This document shows, piece after piece, positions 26,572-36,129 of a DNA stretch of 64,000 nucleotides (position 1 is the first letter of the stretch; each line of letters starts with the position of its first letter). The stretch comes from Streptomyces sp. cg36 (GTDB taxonomy: Bacteria; Actinomycetota; Actinomycetes; Streptomycetales; Streptomycetaceae), in assembly GCF_041080675.1 (NCBI RefSeq), contig NZ_CP163520.1, forward strand, positions 930,001 to 994,000, written 5' to 3'. The position numbers were made by a program, and so were the translations under genes. The notes under the pieces are model-generated. The model did no database searches. It worked only from the letters and a program-made list of their open reading frames with translations, and had not been told where the DNA came from.

Positions 26572-26610
26572 TTGGAATCGATTACACGGAGGATTGGAAT
26601 CGATTACACG
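26572..26610. promoter_or_regulatory. two tandem LacI-type operators of the rbs operon
   Basis: TTGGAATCGATTACACG occurs at 26572-26588 and again at 26594-26610, exactly 22 bp apart (two helical turns). Each copy holds a near-palindrome centred on ATCGAT (TGTAATCG/CGATTCCA on the minus strand), typical of LacI-family sites. They lie upstream of rbsR. Confidence 0.75.
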
Positions 26611-26848
26611 CCACTCGGCAACCCCCTTCCCGCCCTCCGAGATCCGATCGTGATGACCGCCCGCCAGGCCGGGCGCCGCCCGACGGCCCGGACGGGCGGC
26701 TCCGGCAGCGACCGATTCCCACCGCCTCCGCCCACCAACTACTGGTGCTGGTGCGGCAGTTGATGAAAACTCTCCCCCTGTCACGTACCGAGGAACGCTC
26801 TTCCACTCGTCGCGCGCCGGCCGCGCCGGCCCGCGTAAGGAGCCGTCC
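26611..26848. other. divergent promoter region between rbs operon and propeller gene
   Basis: Apart from the operators at its left edge, nothing specific stands out; the plus-strand gene at 26849 has AAGGAG ten bases before its ATG. No clear -35/-10 pair is seen. Confidence 0.4.
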
Positions 26849-29131
26849 ATGCGTACAGGAAGAACCGGAAGGCTACGCGCCGCCGCCGTCGCGGTCCTGG
26901 CGGTCGCCGGGCTGCTGGCCCCCGCGGGCCACGCCGCAGGGGCCGCGGCCCACGAGGCCGGGGCCGAGACGCAGGAGGCCGGGGTCCAACAGGCCGGGGC
27001 CGGGACGCAGGAGGAGGACGACGACGCGGGCCCGGCCGCACCCGCCGAGTACAGCTACCTCCAGAAGGCGGTGCCGGGCCTGCCGCTGCCCCGGCACGCC
27101 TACGACACGGCCGCAGCCCAGGCCGAGGCGCTCCCGGCCACCGGCGGCACCTGGCAGGGCGTCGGCCCCACCAACATCGGCGGCCGGGTCACCTCCCTCG
27201 CCCTCGACCCGCGCCACCCCGACACCCTGTACGCGGCGGCGGCCAGCGGCGGGGTGTGGCGCTCGACGGACGCGGGGCGCACCTTCGCGCCCGCCTGGCC
27301 CGAGCGCGGCACCCAGGCCATGGGCGCGCTCGCCACCGCCCCCGACGGCACCCTGTACGCGGGCACCGGCGAGCCCAACCCGGGCGGCGGCAGCGTGACG
27401 TACGAGGGCACCGGCGTCTACCGCTCCACCGACCAGGGCCGCAGCTGGCGGGCCGTGGGGCTGCGGGACTCGGGCGCGGTCGGCGCCCTCGCGGTGGACC
27501 CGCGCCGCCCGCGCCGGATCCTGGCGGCGGCCACCGGCTCGCTCTACAACGGGGGCGGCGACCGGGGCGTCTACCTCTCCGACGACGCGGGCGGCTCGTG
27601 GCGGCGGGTGCTGGACGTGCCCAACGCCTTCACCGGCGCGGTCGACGTCCAGCGCGACCCGGCGGACCCGGACCGCGTCTACGCGGTGCTCTGGGACCAC
27701 CGGCGCGTACCGGACCGGCGCACCTACGGCGGTACGGGCTCCGGCGTCTACCGCTCCGACGACGGCGGCCGTCACTGGCACCGGCTCGGCGGCGGGCTGC
27801 CCACCGCCGACTCGGGCCGCATCGGCCTGGGTGTCGCCGCCTCCGCGCCCGGCCGTCTGTACGCCCTGGTCGGTGCGACAGACGGCGCGTTCGGCTCCTT
27901 CCTCACCTCGGCGGACCACGGGGAGCACTGGACGAAACTGCCCGACAGCGCGGTGCTCACCGACTCCCAGTCGAGCTATTCGTGGTGGTTCGGCAAGGTG
28001 TGGGTCGACCCGGCCGACGCCGGACACGTCCACGCGGCCGGGGTGGGCCTGCTGACCACCGAGGACGGCGGGGCGACCTGGACCAGCGAGGAGGACGCGG
28101 TCCACGCCGACCAGCACGCGATGATCTGGGACCCGCGCCACCCCGGCCGGGTCTATCTGGGCAACGACGGCGGCGTCTACCGCTCGGACGCGCGCGGCGA
28201 CGGCGGCTGGACCAAGGCGGTGTACGAGCCGTGGACCCAGCTCTACACGGTGGCGGCCACCCCGCAGGACCCCGCCCGCATCTCCGGCGGCGCGCAGGAC
28301 AACGGCTCGATCCGCTCCTGGGGCGGCGACCGGTTCAACGAGTACCTGGGCGGCGACGGCCTCCAGAACCTCATCGACCCCACCGACCCCGACCGGGTGT
28401 ACGCCTGCTACCAGTACGGCAACTGCTTCCGCTCCACGGACGGCGGCGCCACGCTGAGCGAGTACACCGACTCCACCACCGCCGAGCGGCGCAACTGGCT
28501 CACCCCCGTCCAGTTCGACCCGGTCGACCCCCGGGTCCTCTACTACGGCGGCGACCGCCTCAACCGGTCCGCCGACGGCGGCGCGACCTGGCAGCCGATC
28601 AGCCCCGACCTCACCGGCGGCCCCGGCCGCGACAGCTATCCGTACGGCACGATCACCACGGTCGCCGCCGCGCGGGACGGCCGTACCGTGTGGGCGGGCA
28701 CGGACGACGGACGGGTGTGGGTGACCCGCGACCTCGGCGCCCACTGGACGCGGGTGCTCTCGGGTCAGCCCTGGGTGACCCGGATCGCGGTGGACCCGGC
28801 CGATCCGGCGACCGCGTACGTCTCGCTCTCCGGCTACCGCTCGGGCTCAGCGCAGCCGCATCTGCTGCGGACCCGGGACGCGGGGGCGAGATGGGCCGAT
28901 CTGTCCGGAAACCTTCCCCAGGCGCCGGTGAACGACGTGGTGCTCACTGGCCGGAACACGCTCTACGCCGCCACCGACCAGGGGGTGTTCGTGAGCGGGC
29001 GCGGCGGCTGGCGGCGGCTGGGCGGCGGGCTGCCGCTGGTGCCGGTGTCGGACATCACATACGACCCGGCCGGGCACCGTCTGGTGGCCGCGACCTTCGG
29101 CCGCGGCTTCTACACCCTCCGCACCCCGTAA
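26849..29131 (+). CDS. secreted BNR/WD40-type beta-propeller protein
   Basis: 760 residues. A signal peptide (about 1-30) is followed by an Ala/Gly/Glu-rich low-complexity stretch with a repeated AGAxTQE unit (about 33-65). The rest consists of many sialidase-type Asp-box repeats ([31 protein letters not shown]), indicating one or two six- to eight-blade propellers, as in Vps10/sortilin-like and xyloglucanase-type proteins. No catalytic residues for sialidase are evident. A role in binding or degrading extracellular glycans is an inference. Confidence 0.83.
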   Translation: MRTGRTGRLRAAAVAVLAVAGLLAPAGHAAGAAAHEAGAETQEAGVQQAGAGTQEEDDDAGPAAPAEYSYLQKAVPGLPLPRHAYDTAAAQAEALPATGGTWQGVGPTNIGGRVTSLALDPRHPDTLYAAAASGGVWRSTDAGRTFAPAWPERGTQAMGALATAPDGTLYAGTGEPNPGGGSVTYEGTGVYRSTDQGRSWRAVGLRDSGAVGALAVDPRRPRRILAAATGSLYNGGGDRGVYLSDDAGGSWRRVLDVPNAFTGAVDVQRDPADPDRVYAVLWDHRRVPDRRTYGGTGSGVYRSDDGGRHWHRLGGGLPTADSGRIGLGVAASAPGRLYALVGATDGAFGSFLTSADHGEHWTKLPDSAVLTDSQSSYSWWFGKVWVDPADAGHVHAAGVGLLTTEDGGATWTSEEDAVHADQHAMIWDPRHPGRVYLGNDGGVYRSDARGDGGWTKAVYEPWTQLYTVAATPQDPARISGGAQDNGSIRSWGGDRFNEYLGGDGLQNLIDPTDPDRVYACYQYGNCFRSTDGGATLSEYTDSTTAERRNWLTPVQFDPVDPRVLYYGGDRLNRSADGGATWQPISPDLTGGPGRDSYPYGTITTVAAARDGRTVWAGTDDGRVWVTRDLGAHWTRVLSGQPWVTRIAVDPADPATAYVSLSGYRSGSAQPHLLRTRDAGARWADLSGNLPQAPVNDVVLTGRNTLYAATDQGVFVSGRGGWRRLGGGLPLVPVSDITYDPAGHRLVAATFGRGFYTLRTP

Positions 29132-29150
29132 GCGATCTGACGCACCATCA

Positions 29151-29183
29151 GGCCCCCGCCGGTCCGTCCGGCGGGGGCCTTTT
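29151..29183 (+). terminator. rho-independent terminator after the propeller gene
   Basis: GGCCCCCGCCGG (29151-29162) and CCGGCGGGGGCC (29168-29179) pair perfectly with a 5-nt loop, followed by TTTTC. This is the clearest intrinsic terminator in the window. Confidence 0.9.
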
Positions 29184-29357
29184 CGCGCGGGCGCGGCAGT
29201 GGCCGGTTCCGATGAGTCGGGCCGGGGTACTCCCCCGATGAATTCTCGCCATGTACCGTTCAAACGCGCGTGGTCCGGACGTACCCCAACTGCCGTTCTA
29301 CGCGCGCAGACTGGGCGCCCGCACCGCCTCTCCCCCACCCCTCATGGAGGTAGCAGG

Positions 29358-30854
29358 ATGCTCCGAACCCGGAGTTCCACACGGCCACGGCTGACGATCG
29401 CCACCACACTGGCCGTGTTCGGTCTGCTGGGCGGCGGCACCGCCGCCCTCGCGGCCACCGCACCGACCGGCGCCGCGCCGACCGCCGCCGCGGCCACCGC
29501 ACCGCACCGCGTGCTCTTCGACAACTCGAAGGCCGAGACCGCCGGCAACGCCGACTGGATCATCAGCACCAGCCAGCCCGACCCGCTGGGCCAGAAGGCC
29601 AATCCCTCGGCGGAGACCGACTGGACCGGTGCGCTCTCCTCCTGGGGCGTCGCGCTCCAGAAGACGGGCAACTACTCCCTCAAGACGCTGCCGTCGGGCA
29701 ACACCATCACGTACGGCACGTCCTCGCCGCTGGACCTGCAGAACTTCGACACGTTCGTGCTCCCCGAGCCCAACGTGCTCCTCTCGGCGGCGGAGAAGAC
29801 CGCCGTCATGAAGTTCGTGCAGAACGGCGGAGGTCTCTTCATGATCTCCGACCACACCGGCTCCGACCGCAACAACGACGGCGCCGACGCGGTCAAGGTC
29901 CTCAACGACCTGATGACCAACAACAGCGTGGACAGCACCGACCCGTTCGGCTTCTCCGTCGACGCGCTCAACATCGCCAACGACAACCCCAGGGCCATCT
30001 CCAGCACCACCGACCCGGTGCTGAACGGATCCTTCGGGAAGGTCACCGGCAGCATCATCCGCAACGGCACCACCGTCACCCTCAAGCCCGCCGACAACCC
30101 GGCGGTCAAGGGCCTGGTGTACCGGACCGGCTCCTCGGGCAACACCGGCGCCTTCTTCGCGACCAGCACCTTCGGCAGCGGCCGGGTGGCGTTCTGGGGC
30201 GACAGCTCGCCGATCGACGACGGCACCGGCCAGCCCGGCAACACCCTCTTCGACGGCTGGGACGACCCGGCGGGCACGGACGCGGCCCTCGCCCTCAACG
30301 GTACGGAGTGGCTCTCCGGCGCCGCCGGTTCGGGCGGCACGGGCGGTACCGGCGGCACCGGTGGCGGAGGCGGCGGCACCTGCACCGCGGCCCAGCTGCT
30401 CGGCAACCCCGGCTTCGAGTCCGGCGACTCGGTGTGGTCCGGCAGCAGCGGGGTCATCACCACCGACTCCGGCGAGGCCGCGCACACCGGCACGTACAAG
30501 GCATGGCTGAGCGGCTACGGCTCGGCGCACACCGACACGCTGTCCCAGACGGTGACGGTACCGGCGGGCTGCACCAGCGCCAGGCTCAGCTTCTACCTGC
30601 ACGTCGACACCGCCGAGACCACCACCACGACGGCGTACGACACGCTCAAGGCGCAGGTGACCGACGCGGGCGGGACGGTCCTCTCCACGCTCGCCACCTA
30701 CTCCAACCTCAATGCCGCGAACGGCTACCAGCAGCGCACCTTCGACCTGAGCGGCTACGCCGGGCAGACGGTGACGCTGAAGTTCACCGGCACCGAGGGC
30801 TCCACGCTGCAGACGTCGTTCGTCATCGACGACACCGCGCTCGACGTGAGCTGA
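29358..30854 (+). CDS. secreted protein with GATase-like domain and C-terminal jelly-roll
   Basis: 498 residues. A signal peptide (about 1-33) precedes a domain (50-310) resembling glutamine-amidotransferase/ThuA-like folds ([56 protein letters not shown]). A Gly/Thr linker (about 320-335) leads to a jelly-roll module (340-498; [35 protein letters not shown]) of the type found behind secreted peptidases. The GATase-like domain lacks the nucleophilic Cys, so hydrolysis is unproven. The ATG at 29358 follows GGAGG seven bases upstream. Function is unknown. Confidence 0.78.
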   Translation: MLRTRSSTRPRLTIATTLAVFGLLGGGTAALAATAPTGAAPTAAAATAPHRVLFDNSKAETAGNADWIISTSQPDPLGQKANPSAETDWTGALSSWGVALQKTGNYSLKTLPSGNTITYGTSSPLDLQNFDTFVLPEPNVLLSAAEKTAVMKFVQNGGGLFMISDHTGSDRNNDGADAVKVLNDLMTNNSVDSTDPFGFSVDALNIANDNPRAISSTTDPVLNGSFGKVTGSIIRNGTTVTLKPADNPAVKGLVYRTGSSGNTGAFFATSTFGSGRVAFWGDSSPIDDGTGQPGNTLFDGWDDPAGTDAALALNGTEWLSGAAGSGGTGGTGGTGGGGGGTCTAAQLLGNPGFESGDSVWSGSSGVITTDSGEAAHTGTYKAWLSGYGSAHTDTLSQTVTVPAGCTSARLSFYLHVDTAETTTTTAYDTLKAQVTDAGGTVLSTLATYSNLNAANGYQQRTFDLSGYAGQTVTLKFTGTEGSTLQTSFVIDDTALDVS

Positions 30855-30869
30855 CACCAGCCGACCGCC

Positions 30870-30912
30870 GACGGCCGCCGCCCGCCCCGCTCCGGGGTGG
30901 GCGGCGGCCGTC
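30870..30912 (+). terminator. long GC hairpin terminator
   Basis: GACGGCCGCCGCCCGCCCC (30870-30888) pairs with GGGGTGGGCGGCGGCCGTC (30894-30912), with one unpaired T, around a 5-nt loop, 16 bp after the stop of the preceding gene. Confidence 0.75.
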
Positions 30913-31026
30913 GTTCGTGCGGCGGGCCCGTCACGGACCTTGTCTTGTCGGCCGCCGCTCATTACCTTCCCGTAACCACCCCGCACACCATTGTCATGCT
31001 CTCCACAAGCTCACACCGGAGTGACG

Positions 31027-32277
31027 ATGTCCGTTTCCCGTACGCTCGGTTCCCTGGCGGCCGTCGCGGCCCTCGTCGCGGCCGGGACGCCCGCCTCCGC
31101 CACCGGCGCGTCCGCGTCCGGAGCCACCGCCCTGCGCGAGGTCATGTTCGTCGGCAACAACTGGGACGGCACCGCCGACGTCGTGGCGTCCGGCGGCGAC
31201 TTCGCCAGGATCGGCCGGGTCAACGTGATCCCCGACAAGGACCAACGGCTCACCGAGATCTACCTCAACCCCATCAAACTCGCCTACTTCCTGGGCATCC
31301 GCCAGGGTCCCGGCGAAGGGCACGACCAGTTCGTGGACGACATGTACACCACGCCCGACGGCTCGGCCGTGGTCGTCTCGCGCCCCAGCTTCGCCGACGT
31401 CGTCTCCATCGACCTGGCCACCGGCCGCGTCAACTGGCGCTTCCCCGTGTCGGGTTACCGCTCGGACCACATGGCGGTCTCCCCCGACGGCACCGAGGTC
31501 GCCGTCTCCGCCTCCACCTCCAACACCGTGCACGTCCTCGACATCACCACCGGCCGGCAGCTCGGCTCGTTCGCGACCGGCGACAAACCCCACGAGAACG
31601 TCTTCACCGACGGCGGCAAATACCTCTGGAACATGGCGATCGGCGAGGTCAACACCGACCTGGACGCCCCCTGGCTCGACTGGACCAAGGGCGACCGGCA
31701 CATCACGATCGTGGACGCGCACACCTTCAAGCAGGTGAAGACCATCGACATGCGCGAACGGCTCGACGCGTACGGCCGCACCGACCTCTCCGACGCCGTA
31801 CGGCCCGTGGTCTTCACCCCCGACGAGTCCACGCTCTACTTCCAGGTGTCGTTCTTCAACGGGTTCCTTGAGTACGACATCGCCGCCGACCGGATCACCC
31901 GGCTCAAGACGCTCCCCAAGAACCCCGCCACCAGCGAGGACCGCACCACCTGGGTCAACGACTCGCGCCACCACGGGCTTTCCCTCAGCCCGGACGGAGC
32001 CAAGCTGTGCGTCGCGGGGACGATGGACGACTACGCGACGGTCGTCGACCGTTCAACGCTGCGGGAGGGCCCGCTGGTTCCCGCCTCCAAGCCGTACTGG
32101 GCGACCGTGAGCGGCGACGGCAAGTCCTGCGTCATCTCGGAGAGCGGGGCCGACCGGATCACCGCCATCGACTTCGCCACCGGCCGCAAGACCGTGTCGG
32201 TCGCGGTCGGCGACCACCCCCAGCGCGTCCGGATCGGCCATGTCCCCGCCGACTGGACCGGCCCCTCGGCGCACTGA
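31027..32277 (+). CDS. secreted YVTN-type beta-propeller protein
   Basis: 416 residues with a signal peptide (about 1-26) and repeated propeller blades of the YVTN/lactonase type (MAVSPDGTEVAVSASTSNTVHVLDITTGR, LSLSPDGAKLCVAGTMDDYATVVD, GDGKSCVISESGADRITAIDFATGRK). These proteins may bind quinones, metals or surface partners; no enzymatic residues can be named. It lies just upstream of the melC operon, separated by a strong hairpin, so it is likely a separate unit. The ATG at 31027 follows CGGAGTG. Confidence 0.82.
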   Translation: MSVSRTLGSLAAVAALVAAGTPASATGASASGATALREVMFVGNNWDGTADVVASGGDFARIGRVNVIPDKDQRLTEIYLNPIKLAYFLGIRQGPGEGHDQFVDDMYTTPDGSAVVVSRPSFADVVSIDLATGRVNWRFPVSGYRSDHMAVSPDGTEVAVSASTSNTVHVLDITTGRQLGSFATGDKPHENVFTDGGKYLWNMAIGEVNTDLDAPWLDWTKGDRHITIVDAHTFKQVKTIDMRERLDAYGRTDLSDAVRPVVFTPDESTLYFQVSFFNGFLEYDIAADRITRLKTLPKNPATSEDRTTWVNDSRHHGLSLSPDGAKLCVAGTMDDYATVVDRSTLREGPLVPASKPYWATVSGDGKSCVISESGADRITAIDFATGRKTVSVAVGDHPQRVRIGHVPADWTGPSAH

Positions 32278-32378
32278 CCCGCCCGGATCCCCCGTCGCAC
32301 ATCGGCGCGTATGTCGGACAACAGCGAAACCCACTAGATGTCCTTTACGCGTCGAAGATCTGCTACGTTCTTGATCAT

Positions 32379-32407
32379 CTTCGGCGCGCCCCAAGGGCGC
32401 GCCGAAG
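32379..32407 (+). terminator. 12-bp-arm hairpin upstream of melC1
   Basis: CTTCGGCGCGCC (32379-32390), loop CCAAG, GGCGCGCCGAAG (32396-32407). It lies 102 bp after the propeller gene and 57 bp before melC1, with no T-run. It could end the upstream transcript or sit in the melC 5' leader as a regulatory stem. Confidence 0.55.
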
Positions 32408-32463
32408 GTTTGCACACGTTCTTCTGAGGGGGGCCTCAGAGCATGACCAGAGGGGGATCCAGG

Positions 32464-32850
32464 GTGTCTGACCTCACCCGTCGCTCCATGCTGTCCAGGA
32501 CGGCGGCCGTCGCCGCCGCCGTCGCGATCGCCGCACCCGCGGGACAGGCCGTCGCCACCGCGGCGCCGGCCGCGACCGCCGCACCGGCCGGACACGAGCA
32601 CCACCACGGCCACCAGCCGTTCGACGAGATCTACGAGGGCCGCCGCATCGAGGGCCGGGCCACCGCCGGGACCGGCCACCACGACTTCGGCTTCGCCGTC
32701 TTCATCGACGGCCGCCCGCTGCACATCATGCCGCGGGCCCACGGCTGGATCAGCGTCATCAACCACTACGAGGTGTTCGACACGCCGTACGACACCGTGC
32801 GGGCCGCAGTGCTCGCGCTGCGCGGCGCCAACCTCGTCACGATGGCCTGA
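32464..32850 (+). CDS. melC1: tyrosinase copper chaperone/secretion cofactor MelC1
   Basis: 128 residues. A twin-arginine signal (LTRRSMLSRTAAVAAA) exports MelC1 with its bound partner through Tat. A His-rich segment (HEHHHGHQ, about 48-55) and the family stretch FDEIYEGRRIEGR and HIMPRAHGWISVINHYEVFDTPYDT identify the caddie protein that loads copper into tyrosinase. The GTG at 32464 gives the usual VSDLTRRS start; the ATG at 32443 would add seven residues. It is 16 bp upstream of melC2, forming the standard two-gene melanin operon. Confidence 0.93.
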   Translation: MSDLTRRSMLSRTAAVAAAVAIAAPAGQAVATAAPAATAAPAGHEHHHGHQPFDEIYEGRRIEGRATAGTGHHDFGFAVFIDGRPLHIMPRAHGWISVINHYEVFDTPYDTVRAAVLALRGANLVTMA

Positions 32851-32866
32851 AAGGTCCGAAATCTCC

Positions 32867-33712
32867 ATGGCAGTCCGTAAGAACCAGGCCAAGCTCACCG
32901 CGTCCGAGCGACGGGCGTTCGTCAACGCCCTGCTGGAGCTCAAGCGGCGCGGCGGCTACGACACCTATGTCGCCACCCACGACCGGTTCGTGATGAGCGA
33001 CCTCGACGACAGTGAGCGCACGGGGCACGTCTCCCCGTCGTTCCTGCCCTGGCACCGCAAGTTCCTGATCCAGTTCGAGCAGGACCTCCAGGCCATCAAC
33101 CCCTCGGTGACGGTCCCCTACTGGGACTTCACCGTCGACCGCTCGGCCACCTCCTCGCTGTTCGGCCCGGCCTTCCTCGGAGGCAACGGCCGCGAGCTGG
33201 ACGGCCAGGTCATGGACGGCCCGTTCGCCTACAGCGGCGGAAAGTGGCCGATCTACCACAAGGCGGACGAACGTCCGTTCCTGATGCGCGAGCTGGGCAA
33301 GCACCCGCGCGCCCGCCAGCTGCCCACGGCCGCCGACGTCGAGGCCGCGCTCGCCATCCCGGTGTACGACGAGGCCCCCTGGAACTCGCTGTCCACGGGC
33401 GGCTTCCGCAACACCATCGAGGGGTGGGCCAACAACAACACCGGCCCGCACAACGCCGTGCACCGCTGGATCGGCGGACACATGAACACCGGTATGTCAC
33501 CGAATGACCCGGTGTTCTGGTTGCTCCACTGCTTCATCGACAAGCTGTGGGCCGACTGGCAGCGCCGTCACCCCGGTTCGGGCTACCTCCCCGTGCGGCC
33601 GGTGCGGGACATCGTCGCCCTGGACCAGCCGATGAAGCCGTGGATCGAGCAGGGTGAGAGGATCACCCCCGCCGACCTGCTCGACCACCAGCGCTTCTAC
33701 ACCTACGAGTAG
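32867..33712 (+). CDS. melC2: tyrosinase MelC2
   Basis: 281 residues, the usual length of streptomycete tyrosinase, which hydroxylates tyrosine and oxidises DOPA to melanin precursors. Both type-3 copper sites are complete: CuA H38, H54, H63 (ATHDRF, GHVSPSFLPWHRKF) and CuB H195, H199, H221 (GPHNAVHRW, WLLHCFID). It has no signal of its own and should leave the cell in complex with MelC1. The ATG at 32867 follows GAAAGG. A perfect 16-bp-arm hairpin follows the stop. Confidence 0.96.
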   Translation: MAVRKNQAKLTASERRAFVNALLELKRRGGYDTYVATHDRFVMSDLDDSERTGHVSPSFLPWHRKFLIQFEQDLQAINPSVTVPYWDFTVDRSATSSLFGPAFLGGNGRELDGQVMDGPFAYSGGKWPIYHKADERPFLMRELGKHPRARQLPTAADVEAALAIPVYDEAPWNSLSTGGFRNTIEGWANNNTGPHNAVHRWIGGHMNTGMSPNDPVFWLLHCFIDKLWADWQRRHPGSGYLPVRPVRDIVALDQPMKPWIEQGERITPADLLDHQRFYTYE

Positions 33713-33718
33713 CCGGTT

Positions 33719-33758
33719 CCGTCCGCGCACTGTGATCACGAGCACAGTGCGCGGACGG
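33719..33758 (+). terminator. terminator of the melC operon
   Basis: CCGTCCGCGCACTGTG (33719-33734) and CACAGTGCGCGGACGG (33743-33758) pair perfectly over 16 bp with an 8-nt loop, 6 bp after the melC2 stop. There is no T-run. Confidence 0.8.
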
Positions 33759-33911
33759 TGCAACCATCCTGGGCGCACGCGCATCTGGACGGTTGAAACA
33801 CAAAAGGCTCACGTGTCCCACAGAACTCAGAGAACACAGCACGTCGCTCTCCGGATGCCCAAGTGCAAGCAATTGTTAAATCTGAGTTCCAGGAGAACAT
33901 AAGCCAAACAA

Positions 33912-33938
33912 ACGCCTTTACATGCGCATGTCAGGCGT
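33912..33938. promoter_or_regulatory. 27-bp dyad upstream of M4 protease
   Basis: ACGCCT (33912-33917), a 12-bp palindrome ACATGCGCATGT (33920-33931), then AGGCGT (33933-33938). This two-layer dyad lies 105 bp before the protease start, in an unusually AT-rich stretch (33865-33920), so it may be an operator near the promoter. Confidence 0.5.
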
Positions 33939-34042
33939 AGCAGGGTTCGTCCGGGGCCACACAGTCCCCGCGGTGCACAACAGCACCGTGCGTACGGGCG
34001 GTTGTAGCCGGCTGCCCCCGCATCACATAAGGACCCTCCACA

Positions 34043-35845
34043 GTGCGTACACCCCACATACGCAGCCTGGCGATCGCGCTGGCCGTCACCACGGCCGCGA
34101 CCGTCACGGCAGGCGGCGTCGGCACCGCCTTCGCGACGTCCGCCACCACGGGTACGTCCTCCGTCGCCTCCGCCACCGCCGTCAAGTCCGTGGTCGACGC
34201 CGCGCGCGCCGCCGCCTTCGCGCACGCCGCCGCCACCGGTGTCTCCAAGGACGACACCCTGACGGCCACCGACGCGCTGATCGACCCCGACGGCAAGCAG
34301 CACGTCCGCTTCACCCGCGCCCACCAGGGCCTGCCGGTCCTCGGCGGCGACCTGGTCGTGCACCTGGACGCCAAGTCGAAGTACCTGGACGTCACCCGCG
34401 CCTCCCGCCACGAGGTCGCCGTCGCCGCCAAGACCCCGAAGCTCACCGCCGAGCAGGCCAAGGCGAAGGCCGCCTCCGTGGCGAAGGGCGACGCCGGTAC
34501 GGCGGAGCTGGTCGTCGACGCGCGCGCCGGCCGCACCACGCTCGCCTACCAGATCAAGGTGAGCAACAGCAAGACCACCGAGGCGGGCGGCGTCCGCACG
34601 GTCGTCATCGACGCCGCCACCGGCGCCGTCCTCACCGACATCCCCGCCGCGGACACGTTCATCTCGCCGCGCCTCAAGGCCAAGCTGCGCCAGGGCGGGC
34701 AGAAGGCCGCCCCCCTCGCGGGCGCCTCCTCCTCCGCCGGCGCGGCGGCGACCGGCGGCAAGCCGTTCAACTCCCCGAAGACCGCGGGCATCCCGGCCGT
34801 CGGCACGGGCTCGTCGATCTTCGTCGGCAAGGTGCAGCTGAACACACTGAAGACCGGCTCCTCCTCGTACCTGCTCAAGGACGGCACGCGCGGCAACACC
34901 GAGACGCGTGACGCGGGCGGTCGCGAGCTGGAGCAGTTCTCCCAGGGCAAGGCGTTCACCAGCACCAACAACACCTGGGGCAACGGCGCCGTCACCAACC
35001 GCCAGTCGGCGGCCGTGGACGCCCAGTACGGCGTCGTCAGCACCCTCGACTTCTACAAGAAGGTCCTGGGCCGCAACGGCATCAAGAACGACGGCGCCGG
35101 CGCCCACGCGATGGTGCACTTCGGCTCCAACGTGGGCAACGCCTTCTGGTACTCCGAGTGCGGCTGCATGCTCTACGGCGACGGTGACGGCGACACCTTC
35201 ACCAAGCCGCTGGTCGTGCTCGACGTCACGGGCCACGAGCTCACCCACGGCGTCGTCGACGCCACGGCCAACCTGCAGCCCACCCGGGTCGACGCGCAGG
35301 GCAACCAGTTCGGTGAGGCGGGTTCGCTCAACGAGTCGCTGGCCGACATCTTCGGCAGCAACGTCGAGTTCCAGACCAACAACCCGGCCAACCCGCCGAA
35401 CTACCTGGTGGGCGAGAAGCTGGGCCTGGCCCAGACCTTCCTGCGCCGGCTGGACAAGCCGTCCCTCGACGAGCTCGAGGGCACGGTCGACTACTGGTCC
35501 CCGGCGTCGTACGACACCGAGGTGCACGCCGGTTCCGGCGTCTCCTCGCACGCGTACTACCTGCTCGCCGAGGGCAGCGGCAAGAAGACGATCAACGGGG
35601 TCAACTACGACTCCCCGACCTACGACGGTTCCACCGTCGCCGGCATCGGCCGGGACAAGGCGACGCAGATCTTCTACCGCGCCCTGACCCGCTACATGGT
35701 CTCCACCACCGACTTCCACGACGCCCGCACGGCGACGCTGAAGGCGGCCTCGGACCTGTACGGCGCGACCAGCACCGAGTACAAGACGGTGGACAAGGCA
35801 TGGGCCGCCGTCAACGTCACCGCGGCGAACACGCCGAAGCGCTGA
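34043..35845 (+). CDS. secreted M4 (thermolysin-family) metalloprotease with propeptide
   Basis: 600 residues. Signal peptide (about 1-32), FTP and PepSY-like propeptide (about 45-225; VRFTRAHQGLPVLGGDLVVHLD, GGVRTVVIDAATGAVL), then the M4 catalytic domain (about 260-595). Zinc ligands H398 and H402 lie in GHELTH with catalytic E399; the third ligand is E431 in LNESLAD. Between H402 and E431 there are about nine more residues than in thermolysin. The GTG at 34043 follows AAGGA. The enzyme should mature outside the cell after propeptide removal. Confidence 0.92.
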   Translation: MRTPHIRSLAIALAVTTAATVTAGGVGTAFATSATTGTSSVASATAVKSVVDAARAAAFAHAAATGVSKDDTLTATDALIDPDGKQHVRFTRAHQGLPVLGGDLVVHLDAKSKYLDVTRASRHEVAVAAKTPKLTAEQAKAKAASVAKGDAGTAELVVDARAGRTTLAYQIKVSNSKTTEAGGVRTVVIDAATGAVLTDIPAADTFISPRLKAKLRQGGQKAAPLAGASSSAGAAATGGKPFNSPKTAGIPAVGTGSSIFVGKVQLNTLKTGSSSYLLKDGTRGNTETRDAGGRELEQFSQGKAFTSTNNTWGNGAVTNRQSAAVDAQYGVVSTLDFYKKVLGRNGIKNDGAGAHAMVHFGSNVGNAFWYSECGCMLYGDGDGDTFTKPLVVLDVTGHELTHGVVDATANLQPTRVDAQGNQFGEAGSLNESLADIFGSNVEFQTNNPANPPNYLVGEKLGLAQTFLRRLDKPSLDELEGTVDYWSPASYDTEVHAGSGVSSHAYYLLAEGSGKKTINGVNYDSPTYDGSTVAGIGRDKATQIFYRALTRYMVSTTDFHDARTATLKAASDLYGATSTEYKTVDKAWAAVNVTAANTPKR

Positions 35846-35897
35846 CGCGGCCGACGCCGGACACCGGGTCCGCCCCGGCCCGGCGCGGTCCTTGAGG

Positions 35898-35928
35898 AGG
35901 CGCCCCCGCGAGACTCGCGGGGGCGCCT
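35898..35928 (+). terminator. terminator after first M4 protease
   Basis: AGGCGCCCCCGCG (35898-35910) pairs with CGCGGGGGCGCCT (35916-35928) around a short AGACT loop, followed by TCC. Confidence 0.8.
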
Positions 35929-36129
35929 TCCGCGTCGCGGGGCGCCGGAGGGGCGGGGGCACGGGTTGGCCGGATCCGGTGCCGCCAGGGGTGAAGCCGC
36001 GCCAATTTCCTGACGGGACCCTGCCCATGCCGGGAGCCCTCCCCCATGCTTCGTCCCGGCGCCCACCCGGCGCCCGAGGAGCACGGGCGCCACCGCGTCC
36101 GCGCCGCCGACCGAGGGGCAGGTATTCCG

